From NCBI RefSeq assembly GCF_000142805.1, contig NC_013080.1, positions 434,001-498,000 of the forward strand: DNA of 64,000 nucleotides, read 5' to 3'. The stretch is from Lachancea thermotolerans CBS 6340 (Eukaryota; Ascomycota; Saccharomycetes; Saccharomycetales; Saccharomycetaceae). A program made the position numbers and the translations under genes. The notes beneath the pieces are model-generated. The model saw only the letters and a program-made list of their open reading frames with translations, made no database searches and was not told where the DNA came from. Positions 27,858-36,785 of this stretch are shown here, in pieces. The number at the start of each line of letters is the position of its first letter. Position 1 is the stretch's first letter.

Positions 27858-27870
27858 CGTACATAACGAT
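27858..27870 (-). promoter_or_regulatory. Possible Abf1 site in the RAD27-ABF1 interval
   Basis: The minus strand reads ATCGTTATGTACG, which fits RTCRYYNNNNACG. It is about 800 bases upstream of ABF1, so autoregulation is possible but the motif is degenerate enough to occur by chance. Confidence 0.35.
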
Positions 27871-28672
27871 ACACAGATCGGCGGCTCGCTAAGATCGCTA
27901 CTCTCGATGCCACCCCGTGCCACCTCGCGCTTCTGGGGAATCGTCCACACGCCTTATTAAACGCACGAACGTGGTCCACAACGCGCCTAGCGCGCAGGCT
28001 GCTCCTTCGCCTCCCCACTTCCCGCCTAGAACCGCGGCCAAGGGTCCAGCTCCAGGTTCTTGTCCCTCAAAAGCCGCGGCACGCCTAGCACTGCGTGCCA
28101 AAAAACCTCTTCTGAGCCGCGCACTGCTCCTCTGCTTCTACACACCCGCGTGTTCTCTCCCACCTGGACGCCCGCTCACCCAGGACGACGACTCGTCTCG
28201 GAGGGTTGCTCCCGTCCTCCTCGGCGGACGCTCGCCCCTGATTTAGCCGCCCAGCTCCCAAACATATAAAAAGGCAGCTTTGTCCGGTCCTCAAGCGCTC
28301 CGCTGCCCTGCAGGAGCACGTTCAAACACATCGCGTGGGACGATAATATACGCATCGACGGCGTCCCGGATCGAGCCCGCCGTGAATAGTTACAGAGAGC
28401 ACCAGGCACGTGACCGTGCGCATTTTCCGCGGTTACCCTCCCGGACCGTACCCCCTGCCACCAGCTGTGCGCAATAGGGTGAAAAACGTCGATAAAACTG
28501 AAGAGTGATGTTTTTGGTGCGCCCCGCCCACTCCTCGCCAGGTACACTTGTTACGAGACTAGAGATCACTTGAGACCAACAGGACCAGGTATCAACTCAA
28601 CACGAAACAAGCGATCCTGAAGCACGGGCACGTCCAACGAAGCAGACGCGCGGAGCCAAGACAACACACAAG

Positions 28673-30220
28673 ATGAGCCTGTACGAATACAAACATCCAA
28701 TTATCAACAAGGAGCTGGCGACCGGGCCGGACGCCGCGTCGCGCAAGCAGTTCCCAACGCTGGAGGCGTGGTACGACGTGGTCAACGATTACGAGTTCCA
28801 AGCGCGTTGCCCCATCATCTTGAAGAACTCGCATCGCAACAAACACTTCACGTTCGCGTGCCACCTGAAGTCGTGCCCCTTCAAGGTGCTACTGAGCTAC
28901 TCAGGCCACAACAAGGACGGGCCATTTGAGCAGCACGGCGGCCCCGGGGGTGCCGAGCACGAGGTCGGCGGCGAGCACGGCCACGGTCACCCGGGTGCGT
29001 CCGCGGGCTCGCCCGGAGCGCACAACGGCGGCCTCAAGGACGAGCACGACGACGTCAGCGCCGCCATCGCCGCGGCCGTCGCGGCTGTGACCGACGGCAG
29101 CAATGGCAACGCGGCCGGCGGCAACGGCGCTGGCGGTAACGGGCTTGGCGGCCAGGTCGGAGCTGGCCAGGCGCCCGGCATGGGCGCCCGGTCCGGCTCG
29201 GGGTCCGGCCCCGCGTCCGGCTCGCCCTCCGACCACAACGGCTCGGGCGACGACTCGCTGCTCGACCCCGACGACCCACAGCAGATGTCCTCTGTGCGCG
29301 GGCCCTTCACAGTCACAAAAATCGACCCTTATCACAACCACCCTCTGGAGTCCAACCTGAGTCTGTCGAAGTTCGTGCTCACCAAGGTGCCACGCATCCT
29401 GCAGAACGACCTCAAGTTCGACTCCATTCTCGAGTCCCTGTGCAACGACGAGGACAACACCGTCGCCAAATTCCGCGTCTCGCAATATGTCGAGGAAAGC
29501 GGGATCCTGGACATCCTGAAGGAGCGGTACGGCCTCACAGACCAGGACCTCGACAAGAAGCTGCTGTCCCACATCGCACGCCGTATCACTACCTACAAGG
29601 CCCGTTTTGTGCTCAAGAAGAAGAAAAACGGCACCTATGGCGTGCCCTCTAGCTCAATGTCTGCCGCGGCGGCCGCTGCCGCAGCCATAAACGCCAACGG
29701 CGGTGCGGGCGCCGGTAGCGGGCCCCACGACCAGACCGACGAGCTTGGCGGCAAGAAAAGGGGTTACGGCGCTGGCCACCACCACCACAACGGTGTCAAT
29801 GGCGACGTGCCTGGCGACCACGAGGACGAGCTGGAGGGCCGCAAGCGTACTCGCACCAACAAGATATCCACCGCGGTAAAGATGGGCACGCGCTCGTCTT
29901 TGGTCAACGACCCAGCTCTCGCGCAGCTTGACGATGTTAACGACTCCGAGGACAACAAGCCACCTGAGGACCTCGCCGAGCAGCTGCGTCTGCTCAGTTC
30001 CCATCTCAAGGAAGTCGAGCAGCAACAGCAACAACAGCAACAGCAGCAGCAACACCAGGAGCAGCAACACCATCAACACCACCAGCACCACCAGCACCAG
30101 GACGACCACCAACTCCACCAGCACCACCAGCAACACTCACAAATGGCAGGGCACCACCACTCGCCCGGGAAGGAGGATATTCCAGACGAAAATATCCAGC
30201 CAGAGCTCAGAGGCCAGTAG
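28673..30220 (+). CDS. ABF1: General regulatory and ARS-binding factor Abf1
   Basis: This 515-residue nuclear protein (S. cerevisiae 731) binds promoters, replication origins and silencers. The N-terminal domain has YEYKHPIINKELA and an atypical zinc finger around residues 46-68 (Cys46, His54/58, Cys63, Cys68; CPIILKNSHRNKHFTFACHLK). The second DNA-binding half is at residues ~205-325 (DPYHNHPLESNLSLSKF, YVEESGILDILKERYGL, RRITTYKARFVLKKKKNG). The C-terminus keeps AEQLRLLSSHLKEVE and DENIQPELRGQ. The linkers differ: a Gly/Ala/His-rich first linker instead of Asn/Asp-rich, and a Gln/His run (codons ~448-490) between the two conserved C-terminal motifs. Divergent from RAD27 as in S. cerevisiae. 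Confidence 0.95.
   Translation: MSLYEYKHPIINKELATGPDAASRKQFPTLEAWYDVVNDYEFQARCPIILKNSHRNKHFTFACHLKSCPFKVLLSYSGHNKDGPFEQHGGPGGAEHEVGGEHGHGHPGASAGSPGAHNGGLKDEHDDVSAAIAAAVAAVTDGSNGNAAGGNGAGGNGLGGQVGAGQAPGMGARSGSGSGPASGSPSDHNGSGDDSLLDPDDPQQMSSVRGPFTVTKIDPYHNHPLESNLSLSKFVLTKVPRILQNDLKFDSILESLCNDEDNTVAKFRVSQYVEESGILDILKERYGLTDQDLDKKLLSHIARRITTYKARFVLKKKKNGTYGVPSSSMSAAAAAAAAINANGGAGAGSGPHDQTDELGGKKRGYGAGHHHHNGVNGDVPGDHEDELEGRKRTRTNKISTAVKMGTRSSLVNDPALAQLDDVNDSEDNKPPEDLAEQLRLLSSHLKEVEQQQQQQQQQQQHQEQQHHQHHQHHQHQDDHQLHQHHQQHSQMAGHHHSPGKEDIPDENIQPELRGQ
30018..30134 (+). repeat. CAG/CAA/CAC repeat coding Gln/His in ABF1
   Basis: A run of CAA and CAG codons, then CAC-rich codons, encodes about 11 Gln followed by alternating Gln/His. 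It lies between the two conserved C-terminal motifs of Abf1. Confidence 0.85.
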
Positions 30221-30478
30221 AGGCCTCCCACGAACTTTCAATAGATCTACCCCGGTGGGTGAGGGAAGAGGGCAACGCGGTTTGCCATCGTGGCGGTTTT
30301 CGGGCTCTTATTATTCTTTCACATCTTTGTTCATCTTTCTCGCTCACTAATTGTAACTTTACCTACTCCTTATTCTATCTATGAACTATATGTATCTTAT
30401 GCTATTTTGATGATCGAAAGGTTGATTTTGTTTAACTTTCAAAGTGACAAGAACACGAAGCATACACGAGTGAGAAAC

Positions 30479-32272
30479 ATGCTTCTGAGGAGAGCCGCCG
30501 CAGCTTTGCCAGCTCGCAAGACTCCGTTGCATTGTTACCGTCGGTTGGGGGGCTCCTATCGCGCTCTCTCAGGCTCGCTACTACTCCGCGATGAGGAAAA
30601 GCGCCTTCCGCACCGCGTGCAAGACGAACGTGATGAGGCCAAGGCAGACACAGATCTCGCAGCTGATGGCGATAGCGCTGCCACAAAACCTTGGTACCTC
30701 AACATAGTTGAGAGGCCAGCACAAAATATGCCATTGCATCAACAAGAAATTGTTTTCCCCGCTAACTCGCCCAAGTCCCTGGAAACCATCGCAACATTTC
30801 TTCGCGACAAATTAGGGCTGTCAGATGTCCTCATCTTTGACCTCCGAGACTCTCAGGATGAGCAGGTGACTGCCGCTTCCAAGATTAGTGACTTCATGGT
30901 GATGGCGACTGCCAAGTCTGGGCGACATGGCCATAAGAGCTTCATAGAGCTCAACACGCTTCTTAAGCAGGAATTCAAAACTGTTGGCCAGGTGGAGGGC
31001 AACATTAGTGCGAACGAGCTGCGCAGACGCCAGAAGAGACTTGCAAGACATACCAACTTGAGCAAATCCATGGGCTCCCGCACTGCCACGACCAGGAGTG
31101 GGTCTAATTTAGAGTCTTGGTACATGATTGACTGCCGCCTCGACAACATATTTGTTAACATCCTTACTGAAAACAAAAGACAGGACTTGAATCTAGAAGA
31201 GCTCTACGCTCCCCCAGACCAAAAACACCTATACCGCCGCGAAGCGCCTGCTGAAGACGTGGCGCCCAAGGAAGGTGATGACAATGTTTTGGCGGGCCTT
31301 AAAAGGCTCGCTGCGCGAAACCAAAGGCGGTATTTCACCACAGTACCGGCGAGAGTGCAGATAATTGATGCACTATCGAGGCAAGATTTTGATCTCGTGC
31401 TTAATGTTGTATCAGCGTCCAAAATGGACTCTCTCGACATTCTGAAAGCAGCGAACCAAACATTGAGGTCTATGCCTTATGGAGTCAAAATCGAGGGCGA
31501 AAGTTGGATAACTTTTCTTGACGAGGTGTGGCCATTAGCACCTTATTCCCAAGATTTCTGGTCCACCAGACTAGAACTGTTCAAGCTGCTCAACTGCGCT
31601 GCTCCGGGCCAGGTAAATGTTGACAGAGTTTTTACCGGGTACCTTAAATTCAAGTTGGCGTCTGGTGAAAGCTTAACGAAGTCCGATCTAGTTGAATTTT
31701 TACAGCTTGTCGAGACCAACCTGTCCGAGAACTCGCACGTCGACTATGAGGATTTGGTAGCTAAAAACAAATGTGTTTTGGAAGCACTCAAGCTTTACAA
31801 GGGACTAGACCCGCGGTTGATACTTGATAGTGAAGTGATGTGTCTACTTCTGAGCACTTTGTCTATAACCCAGAGCGGAAGCACTAGCACTCTTCGGGCG
31901 TTTTATGAGATGGTCGAATTTGCGAGTAGGGAGTTCTCGCAAGAGCCCCCAGTTCCTGTCACTGCCACAGTGCTGAGAATACTCGCGGACAAGCAAGATT
32001 ACGCAAGAATCCTGAGGTTCTGGGAAAAGAGCATTGCTTCGTCTCCAGAAAAAGACCACAGGCCATGGCCGCTGTTTCTAGATACAGTGGCTTCGACTGG
32101 TGACCAGGAGTTTGCCAAGAAGGTCATTCGCGATGGCCACTTGCTCTGGATCAAGCGCAATGGCGTTAAAGCCAGCCCTGAGCTCAGAGAAGCCATAGAA
32201 AGGCTATTTGCCGTAGCAGACCCAGCCGAAGTCGCATTTAAGGACGTGAAAGAATTCCTTACCGTGGAATGA
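30479..32272 (+). CDS. ATP25: Mitochondrial Atp25 (RsfS-like domain plus OLI1 mRNA factor)
   Basis: This 597-residue protein (S. cerevisiae 612) is cleaved in mitochondria. The C-terminal half stabilises the mRNA for Atp9 (OLI1), and the N-terminal half is a ribosome-silencing-factor-like domain. The start at 30479 gives MLLRRAAAALPARKTPLH, a typical Arg-rich presequence; the frame upstream to 30290 is open but lacks homology and a plausible targeting signal. The RsfS-like domain lies at about residues 90-235 (DVLIFDLRD, DFMVMATAKSGRH, WYMIDCRLDNIFVNIL). The rest is alpha-helical. It is convergent with KTI12, only 28 bases apart. S. cerevisiae counterpart YMR098C. Confidence 0.88.
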   Translation: MLLRRAAAALPARKTPLHCYRRLGGSYRALSGSLLLRDEEKRLPHRVQDERDEAKADTDLAADGDSAATKPWYLNIVERPAQNMPLHQQEIVFPANSPKSLETIATFLRDKLGLSDVLIFDLRDSQDEQVTAASKISDFMVMATAKSGRHGHKSFIELNTLLKQEFKTVGQVEGNISANELRRRQKRLARHTNLSKSMGSRTATTRSGSNLESWYMIDCRLDNIFVNILTENKRQDLNLEELYAPPDQKHLYRREAPAEDVAPKEGDDNVLAGLKRLAARNQRRYFTTVPARVQIIDALSRQDFDLVLNVVSASKMDSLDILKAANQTLRSMPYGVKIEGESWITFLDEVWPLAPYSQDFWSTRLELFKLLNCAAPGQVNVDRVFTGYLKFKLASGESLTKSDLVEFLQLVETNLSENSHVDYEDLVAKNKCVLEALKLYKGLDPRLILDSEVMCLLLSTLSITQSGSTSTLRAFYEMVEFASREFSQEPPVPVTATVLRILADKQDYARILRFWEKSIASSPEKDHRPWPLFLDTVASTGDQEFAKKVIRDGHLLWIKRNGVKASPELREAIERLFAVADPAEVAFKDVKEFLTVE

Positions 32273-32300
32273 AATGAATTAACCTGTAAATATTCTATAG

Positions 32301-33233
32301 TCACATATCCCGAAGGTTTTTGTTTAGGTAGTCTACGAAGAGGGGCGCGATGCGGTGCTTCTCTAAGCTTCTGAGACGATTCATTGCCACGAATTGCCGT
32401 CTGATCCTCTGCAACTGTGCCACCGTGACGCCCTGTGGTGGCATCTCGACATACATACACCTCTCATCGTTGATATCTTGGACGTCGGACACAATTATGC
32501 GGGAGACGCCTGCTACGACATTCGACTGCAAAGCGCTCATGACTTTCTTGACTACTGCAGTTGTTTCCGAGTCCAAGACCTGGAGAGCGTTTGTCTGCGT
32601 GGCAGGCTTTAGAATAGTTGCGTTATTAGGCTTCAACGAGTTCAGCAGCTTGTCTGCCTCGCGATCGTTGTCGCTGCGGTACAGCTGTGGGAAAAGCGCC
32701 TTGTAGATAGGTTCTGCGAAGCTCTGCAACGAGTCTTCAGAAGCTAGAACAGGAATCAACGGCGAGTCCCACCTGGTTTGCGGGTTGGGTTCCTCGTAGC
32801 GCTGTATCAGCTGGTTTAGAAGGTCCGTGGGCCACGGGACGCGGCCGTCCGCAGTAGATTCGTTCCACTCCAAGATCTTGGCGCTGGGACTCATTACATG
32901 TACCAAACAGTACGTGGTCATCAAATTCTTGACCTCGCAGTGCAGCTGGTACCGAAATCCTTTGATGTAGTTCAGCGAGTCAACCACGACGATCTTGTGC
33001 CGCGACAGGTCGCGCTTGACTGCAGACATGATTTTAGAGCGAAGCTTGCGCTCGTCTTGCGAGGTAACATAGTCGGTATGTTGGATGCCCAAACTCTCGT
33101 CGGAATGGCAAACAATCGAGTACTTAGAAAGCTCTGGTTCTTGCTCGATTTTGGCAGAAAGGAGCTCCACGAGCTCCTTTGCCTTGCTGGTCTTACCGCT
33201 TGATGGGAACCCCGTAAATAACACTAGTGGCAT
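32301..33233 (-). CDS. KTI12: Elongator-associated P-loop protein Kti12
   Basis: This 310-residue protein (S. cerevisiae 313) is an ATPase/kinase-like factor that works with Elongator in wobble-uridine modification of tRNAs (mcm5 and related groups). The Walker A motif GFPSSGKT is at residues 8-15, with a Walker B-like stretch VVVDSLNYIKGFRYQL near 90. The C-terminal half (SALQSN, GVTVAQLQRIRRQFVAMNR) resembles the tRNA-binding domain of the PSTK/Kti12 family. It shares a 132-bp divergent promoter with MTG1. S. cerevisiae counterpart YKL110C. Confidence 0.95.
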   Translation of the reverse strand: MPLVLFTGFPSSGKTSKAKELVELLSAKIEQEPELSKYSIVCHSDESLGIQHTDYVTSQDERKLRSKIMSAVKRDLSRHKIVVVDSLNYIKGFRYQLHCEVKNLMTTYCLVHVMSPSAKILEWNESTADGRVPWPTDLLNQLIQRYEEPNPQTRWDSPLIPVLASEDSLQSFAEPIYKALFPQLYRSDNDREADKLLNSLKPNNATILKPATQTNALQVLDSETTAVVKKVMSALQSNVVAGVSRIIVSDVQDINDERCMYVEMPPQGVTVAQLQRIRRQFVAMNRLRSLEKHRIAPLFVDYLNKNLRDM

Positions 33234-33365
33234 GCTTCTGAAGCGTTGTTAAGATGGGCCTCTCGAGCTTTCGTGGAGCTCATCGCATGCACATGTTTTT
33301 TGAAAATTGTAAAGAACCATTACAACTCTGACACGCCTACGAAGAACCTAACCTCGGACCGCACG

Positions 33366-34493
33366 ATGTTCAAGCGATGCTATACCACGTTTGTACCACG
33401 GTTCAAGTTTCCGGAATATAGAATCCCTCTGACGGACTTCAAAGGCCACCAAGTACGCGCGCTGCAGCGATTCCAACAACTTTTGCCGCAGCTTAACTTA
33501 CTGCTAGAGCTTCGGGACAGCAGGGCGCCTATCAGCACCAGAAACGTAATATTCGACGACCTCGTGGCCCGCGGGCGCGGGGAAAAGACGCAGCGGCTGG
33601 TTCTGTACACTAAGTCAGACCTGTGTCCCAAGGAAACAATCGACAAGCTGCGGAACTGGCACGGCGAGATGGGCGACGAGTTCATGACGCTGGACTGCCG
33701 GTCCGCACGCGAGGTGAAGAGTCTCGTGAAGCTGCTTGAGTGGAAGTACGACCGCGTGGTCGAGAAAATGGTAGGCCAGGCAGCGGGCGAGGGCGGCGGG
33801 CTGCCGCTCGGGTACCGGGTGCTCGTGGCCGGGATGCCCAACGTGGGGAAGTCGACGCTGGTGAACTCGCTGCGATTCGTGGGCGCAGCGCGCACGGGCA
33901 ACAGCAGTGAAAGTGTGCACGGGAGCGTGGCGCACAGACGGCGCAAGGTCGCCAAGACCGGCGGCCAGGCCGGCGTTACGCGGGCGACAAGCGAGTGCAT
34001 CCGCATCGCGGACCACCGCGGTGGCATATACCTGTACGACACGCCCGGGGTGTCGCTCCCCGGGCGCGTAACCACGCGCGAGAAGATGCTGAGTCTGAGC
34101 CAGTGCGGATGCGTCAAGAGCAACCTGGTGGACCCGGTGATCCAAGCCGACTACCTGCTGTACCTGATGAACCTGCAGAGCCCCGCGGTGTACGAGCAGT
34201 ACACGAAGGGCGTGCCCACCAACAATATCTACAAGCTGCTGGGTGGGGTGCGCCGCACGACGGGGATCCGTGACGACAACGGCGCGGCGATCCACTGGGT
34301 GGACAAGTGGCGCCAGGGTCCACGCCGTGGCGCGCACCGCGTGTCCTTCGACGTGGAAACCCTGCTGGACGATACGAGTTTCTCATACCGGGAGCTCGTT
34401 TCGCGAGAGCTGGAGCTCCTGGGGCCCTGGTCCGTCGCGCCCTCGAAGCCCTCAGCAAAGGCCAAGAACAGCAACCAGCTGTTCGACCTGTAA
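33366..34493 (+). CDS. MTG1: Mitochondrial ribosome-assembly GTPase Mtg1
   Basis: This 375-residue protein (S. cerevisiae 367) is a circularly permuted GTPase needed for large mitoribosomal subunit assembly and mitochondrial translation. Its order of motifs is permuted: TKSD (G4) near residue 82 comes before MPNVGKST (G1) near 158 and DTPG (G3) near 225. MFKRCYTTFVPRF at the start fits a mitochondrial presequence. The ATG at 33366 is the first in frame; the open frame to 33246 begins with TTG. An Arg/His-rich insertion follows G1 (HGSVAHRRRKVAKTGG). The gene is GC-rich. Counterpart YMR097C. Confidence 0.93.
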   Translation: MFKRCYTTFVPRFKFPEYRIPLTDFKGHQVRALQRFQQLLPQLNLLLELRDSRAPISTRNVIFDDLVARGRGEKTQRLVLYTKSDLCPKETIDKLRNWHGEMGDEFMTLDCRSAREVKSLVKLLEWKYDRVVEKMVGQAAGEGGGLPLGYRVLVAGMPNVGKSTLVNSLRFVGAARTGNSSESVHGSVAHRRRKVAKTGGQAGVTRATSECIRIADHRGGIYLYDTPGVSLPGRVTTREKMLSLSQCGCVKSNLVDPVIQADYLLYLMNLQSPAVYEQYTKGVPTNNIYKLLGGVRRTTGIRDDNGAAIHWVDKWRQGPRRGAHRVSFDVETLLDDTSFSYRELVSRELELLGPWSVAPSKPSAKAKNSNQLFDL

Positions 34494-34700
34494 GCGCGCC
34501 GCCCGCTGCCTCGACCATCCGCTGGCGAGCTGGTCGGGACACAGGCTCATCGCCTTCTCTGCTGAGCTCAGCACACAGCTTACATAAACATATCCGAATC
34601 ACAAAGAACGAATGACTCACTAACTCAGCACGCATTCACGAAACAGTCACCATAAACGTATCATATCACACGAGTCCAGATCTAACTCAATAACTCAGTA

Positions 34701-34746
34701 CGGGTCAACTCCCCGCGGAATTGTTTCTCCGCGGGGAGTTGACCCG
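34701..34746. repeat. Perfect 19-bp inverted repeat with 8-base loop upstream of HAP4
   Basis: Bases 34701-34719 are the exact reverse complement of 34728-34746. The arms contain CCGCGG and, on both strands, GCGGGGA, which fits the core of a Mig1-type site (SYGGGGW). It is 363 bases upstream of the HAP4 ATG and about 210 bases after the MTG1 stop. Confidence 0.9.
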
Positions 34747-34828
34747 GGGCTCGTTCCTTTTCTCCGAGCCCTGTATTGTTTATTCCCCGTATCACTGGGT
34801 ACGGAAAGCGGCACTTACAGTTCGAAAA

Positions 34829-34876
34829 ATGGATGCGGAAAATTGTGATACGAATTTTGAAAATGAGCGAAGATAG
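34829..34876 (+). promoter_or_regulatory. Upstream ORF in the HAP4 leader region (15 codons)
   Basis: ATG at 34829 and TAG ending at 34876, about 230 bases before the HAP4 ATG. A second ATG at 34833 in another frame gives a 24-codon ORF to 34907. Whether they are in the mRNA depends on the transcription start, which cannot be seen. Confidence 0.45.
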
Positions 34877-35108
34877 GAAACTGAACAAACGTCGTCGAGC
34901 TTTTTAGCTATCGAAAGTGTGCCAAAAGCCAGATTTGCCAGGAGCGCGTGAAAATACCTACCACGCACTGGACGCAAGAAGAGCCCCTAGCTGAGAGAGG
35001 GCGAGAAAGTGAAAGCGGTTGTGCCCAATAGCAGCCAGTGCAGCGGCATAGCTGAGGAGACTGATTTAATTTATTGGCGAGGCCAGGAACAGAGCGTGTG
35101 CGAGACCA

Positions 35109-36785
35109 ATGCCTCTCAAACACCTGCCGATCCAGCCCGCCACGGTGTCGATTGCGCCGAACCCGCACCCGCACGCGGGAACGCGGGACGCGCGCAAGCC
35201 CGGCGGTGCCGGGCTTGTGATCCGCACGTCGCGCCAGTGGGTGCTGCCCCCGCGGCCAAAGCCCGGCCGCAAGCCCAGCGCGGACCCCGCGGCAGGTGGG
35301 CGCGCGGGTGCGCACAAGACGACGACGGCAGCGGCCCCGGCAAAACCGGAGCTCAAGCCCATCCAGCAGGTCCAGCAGTCGGCCAGCGCGCAGAGCGCGC
35401 TGTCCGGGCAGAGTGCGACCGGTACAGCGAGTGCGACGTCTCGGCGCTCGTCTGCGGCACCTTCCACGGCGGCTTCGACGACGTCCACGCCCGTGACCGC
35501 GCCTGCGGCCGCGCGCCGTGCGTCGCCGGCCCCACCGGTATCCCCGCATTCCCAAGATCCAGGGCTTGCACCGCAGCCTAAACAACGTTCTTCCGTGGCT
35601 GGGACTGCGACTGTGTCCGCGCCTGCGACCTCGACTGCGACCGCAGCGGCGAAGAAGCCCACAAAAACTGCTCTGAAGAAGGAGATTCAGCAGCTTAAGC
35701 TCGAAAACTTCAAACTCAAACAGGAGCTTGGCCAGCTGGCAGGCAACCTGCAGGATCTCAAACACAGGTACTCCCAGTGCGACACGTCTGCCAAAGCTTG
35801 TCCCACTTTCCCGAAAAAGCGGTCCTTCCTGGATTCGCTCGTGGACGCGGAGTTCGATACCACAGACAGCTTCCTGAAGTTCGAGGACGACGATGAGGAC
35901 ACCGGGCACCCCCTCATCCAGGGTGTCTGCATGAAACCCACGATGTCGTTCTCGTCTCAGTACAGTTCTAGGACGAATCTGACGGACGACGAGGACCCCG
36001 GGTTCTCGTCATCCACGCCTAGCTCTCTATTTTCTGCGGAGCTGCAGAGGTCCGTCACAAACACCAGCTTTGCTGGCGGCAGCAGCGCCGGTGGCAGCGG
36101 CAGTGGAGGCTGTGGCAACGCTAGCGGCCTCGCAACGTCCTACCACTGCATGCACAGCAGCGCCAGCGCCACGTCTCCACACCACCATACCAGCAGTCCC
36201 TGCAACGTGGCCGGCGTGAAGCTGGCGGCCGCGTCTATCGACACAGCCAAGTTCCTGGACGATTACGAACAATCTGTTTTTCAAAACAAGTACCGCCATC
36301 TGCTCGAGCAGGATACGCGGGCGAAGTCCGTCGTCACCACGGCTAGCGCCAAGGATCAGTTGTACGCAGCTGCCACTGCCTCGGTTATGACCCCGACCTT
36401 TACGGGAGATCTACATTTGGACGCCATCAAGGAAGAAGACCTCAACTTCAAGCTGGACCACGACTTCGGCAACGACGACATTAGTATTTTGAACTTTCTC
36501 GAAGACAACGCTCCAGACGGTGGTCCCGCGACCACGACGACTGCGACTGCCGTGACGGATCACATACCGCCTTGGGTTGTGAAGGAAGAGGAGCAGGCTG
36601 CGGACATCAATCTCTTTCAGGACTTTGACACGAGCCCAACACTGCCCAAGCCTGACTTCCGCATCCCGCCTTCGTTGGAAGAGCTAATGGGGGATGCCGA
36701 GCCCGCAGAGCGGCACCTGGATAACGAAATAAAACGCGAGGACGACGACAGTTTGTTGAAAATGGACGTTTTCGAATTTGCATGA
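35109..36785 (+). CDS. HAP4: Hap4, activator subunit of the CCAAT-binding (HAP) complex
   Basis: This 558-residue protein (S. cerevisiae 554) binds the Hap2/3/5 complex on CCAAT boxes and drives genes for respiration. The HAP-binding motif is at residues ~36-58 (VIRTSRQWVLPPRPKPGRK), nearly identical to the S. cerevisiae motif. Residues 60-180 are Ala/Ser/Thr/Pro-rich. A clean leucine zipper follows: Leu at 189, 196, 203, 210 and 217, with Asn at 200. The rest holds acidic, presumably activating segments, including PPSLEELMGD near the end, which matches PPTLEELME of S. cerevisiae Hap4. Counterpart YKL109W. The gene is markedly GC-rich in its first third. Confidence 0.92.
   Translation: MPLKHLPIQPATVSIAPNPHPHAGTRDARKPGGAGLVIRTSRQWVLPPRPKPGRKPSADPAAGGRAGAHKTTTAAAPAKPELKPIQQVQQSASAQSALSGQSATGTASATSRRSSAAPSTAASTTSTPVTAPAAARRASPAPPVSPHSQDPGLAPQPKQRSSVAGTATVSAPATSTATAAAKKPTKTALKKEIQQLKLENFKLKQELGQLAGNLQDLKHRYSQCDTSAKACPTFPKKRSFLDSLVDAEFDTTDSFLKFEDDDEDTGHPLIQGVCMKPTMSFSSQYSSRTNLTDDEDPGFSSSTPSSLFSAELQRSVTNTSFAGGSSAGGSGSGGCGNASGLATSYHCMHSSASATSPHHHTSSPCNVAGVKLAAASIDTAKFLDDYEQSVFQNKYRHLLEQDTRAKSVVTTASAKDQLYAAATASVMTPTFTGDLHLDAIKEEDLNFKLDHDFGNDDISILNFLEDNAPDGGPATTTTATAVTDHIPPWVVKEEEQAADINLFQDFDTSPTLPKPDFRIPPSLEELMGDAEPAERHLDNEIKREDDDSLLKMDVFEFA

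Larger units (their letters stand above)
27271..28672. other. Divergent intergenic region RAD27-ABF1 (1.4 kb)
   Basis: This GC-rich region carries the RAD27 leader repeat and MCB boxes on the left and the ABF1 promoter on the right. It contains one sequence that fits the Abf1 consensus. The small ORFs in it have no recognisable homology and I treat them as chance. Confidence 0.65.
34494..35108. other. MTG1-HAP4 interval (615 bp)
   Basis: This is the HAP4 promoter and presumed long leader. It contains a perfect 19-bp inverted repeat, a Gcn4-like TGACTCA at 34613-34619, and two short overlapping upstream ORFs (34829-34876 and 34833-34907). No other gene is visible. Confidence 0.65.

Noticed and set aside
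29654-30136. 160-codon Leu/Val-rich minus-strand ORF opposite ABF1
   Set aside because: It is the reverse reading of the CAG/CAC repeat and has no independent support.
30290-30478. 63-codon upstream extension of ATP25
   Set aside because: It is hydrophobic and unrelated to the family, it lies in the promoter, and MLLRRAAAA at 30479 is a clean presequence start.
34908-35909. Long minus-strand ORF (333 codons) opposite HAP4, and similar ones opposite ABF1, MTG1 and SNZ1
   Set aside because: They lie antisense to well-supported genes in GC-rich sequence where stop codons are scarce, are Arg/Gly/Val-rich, and resemble no family.
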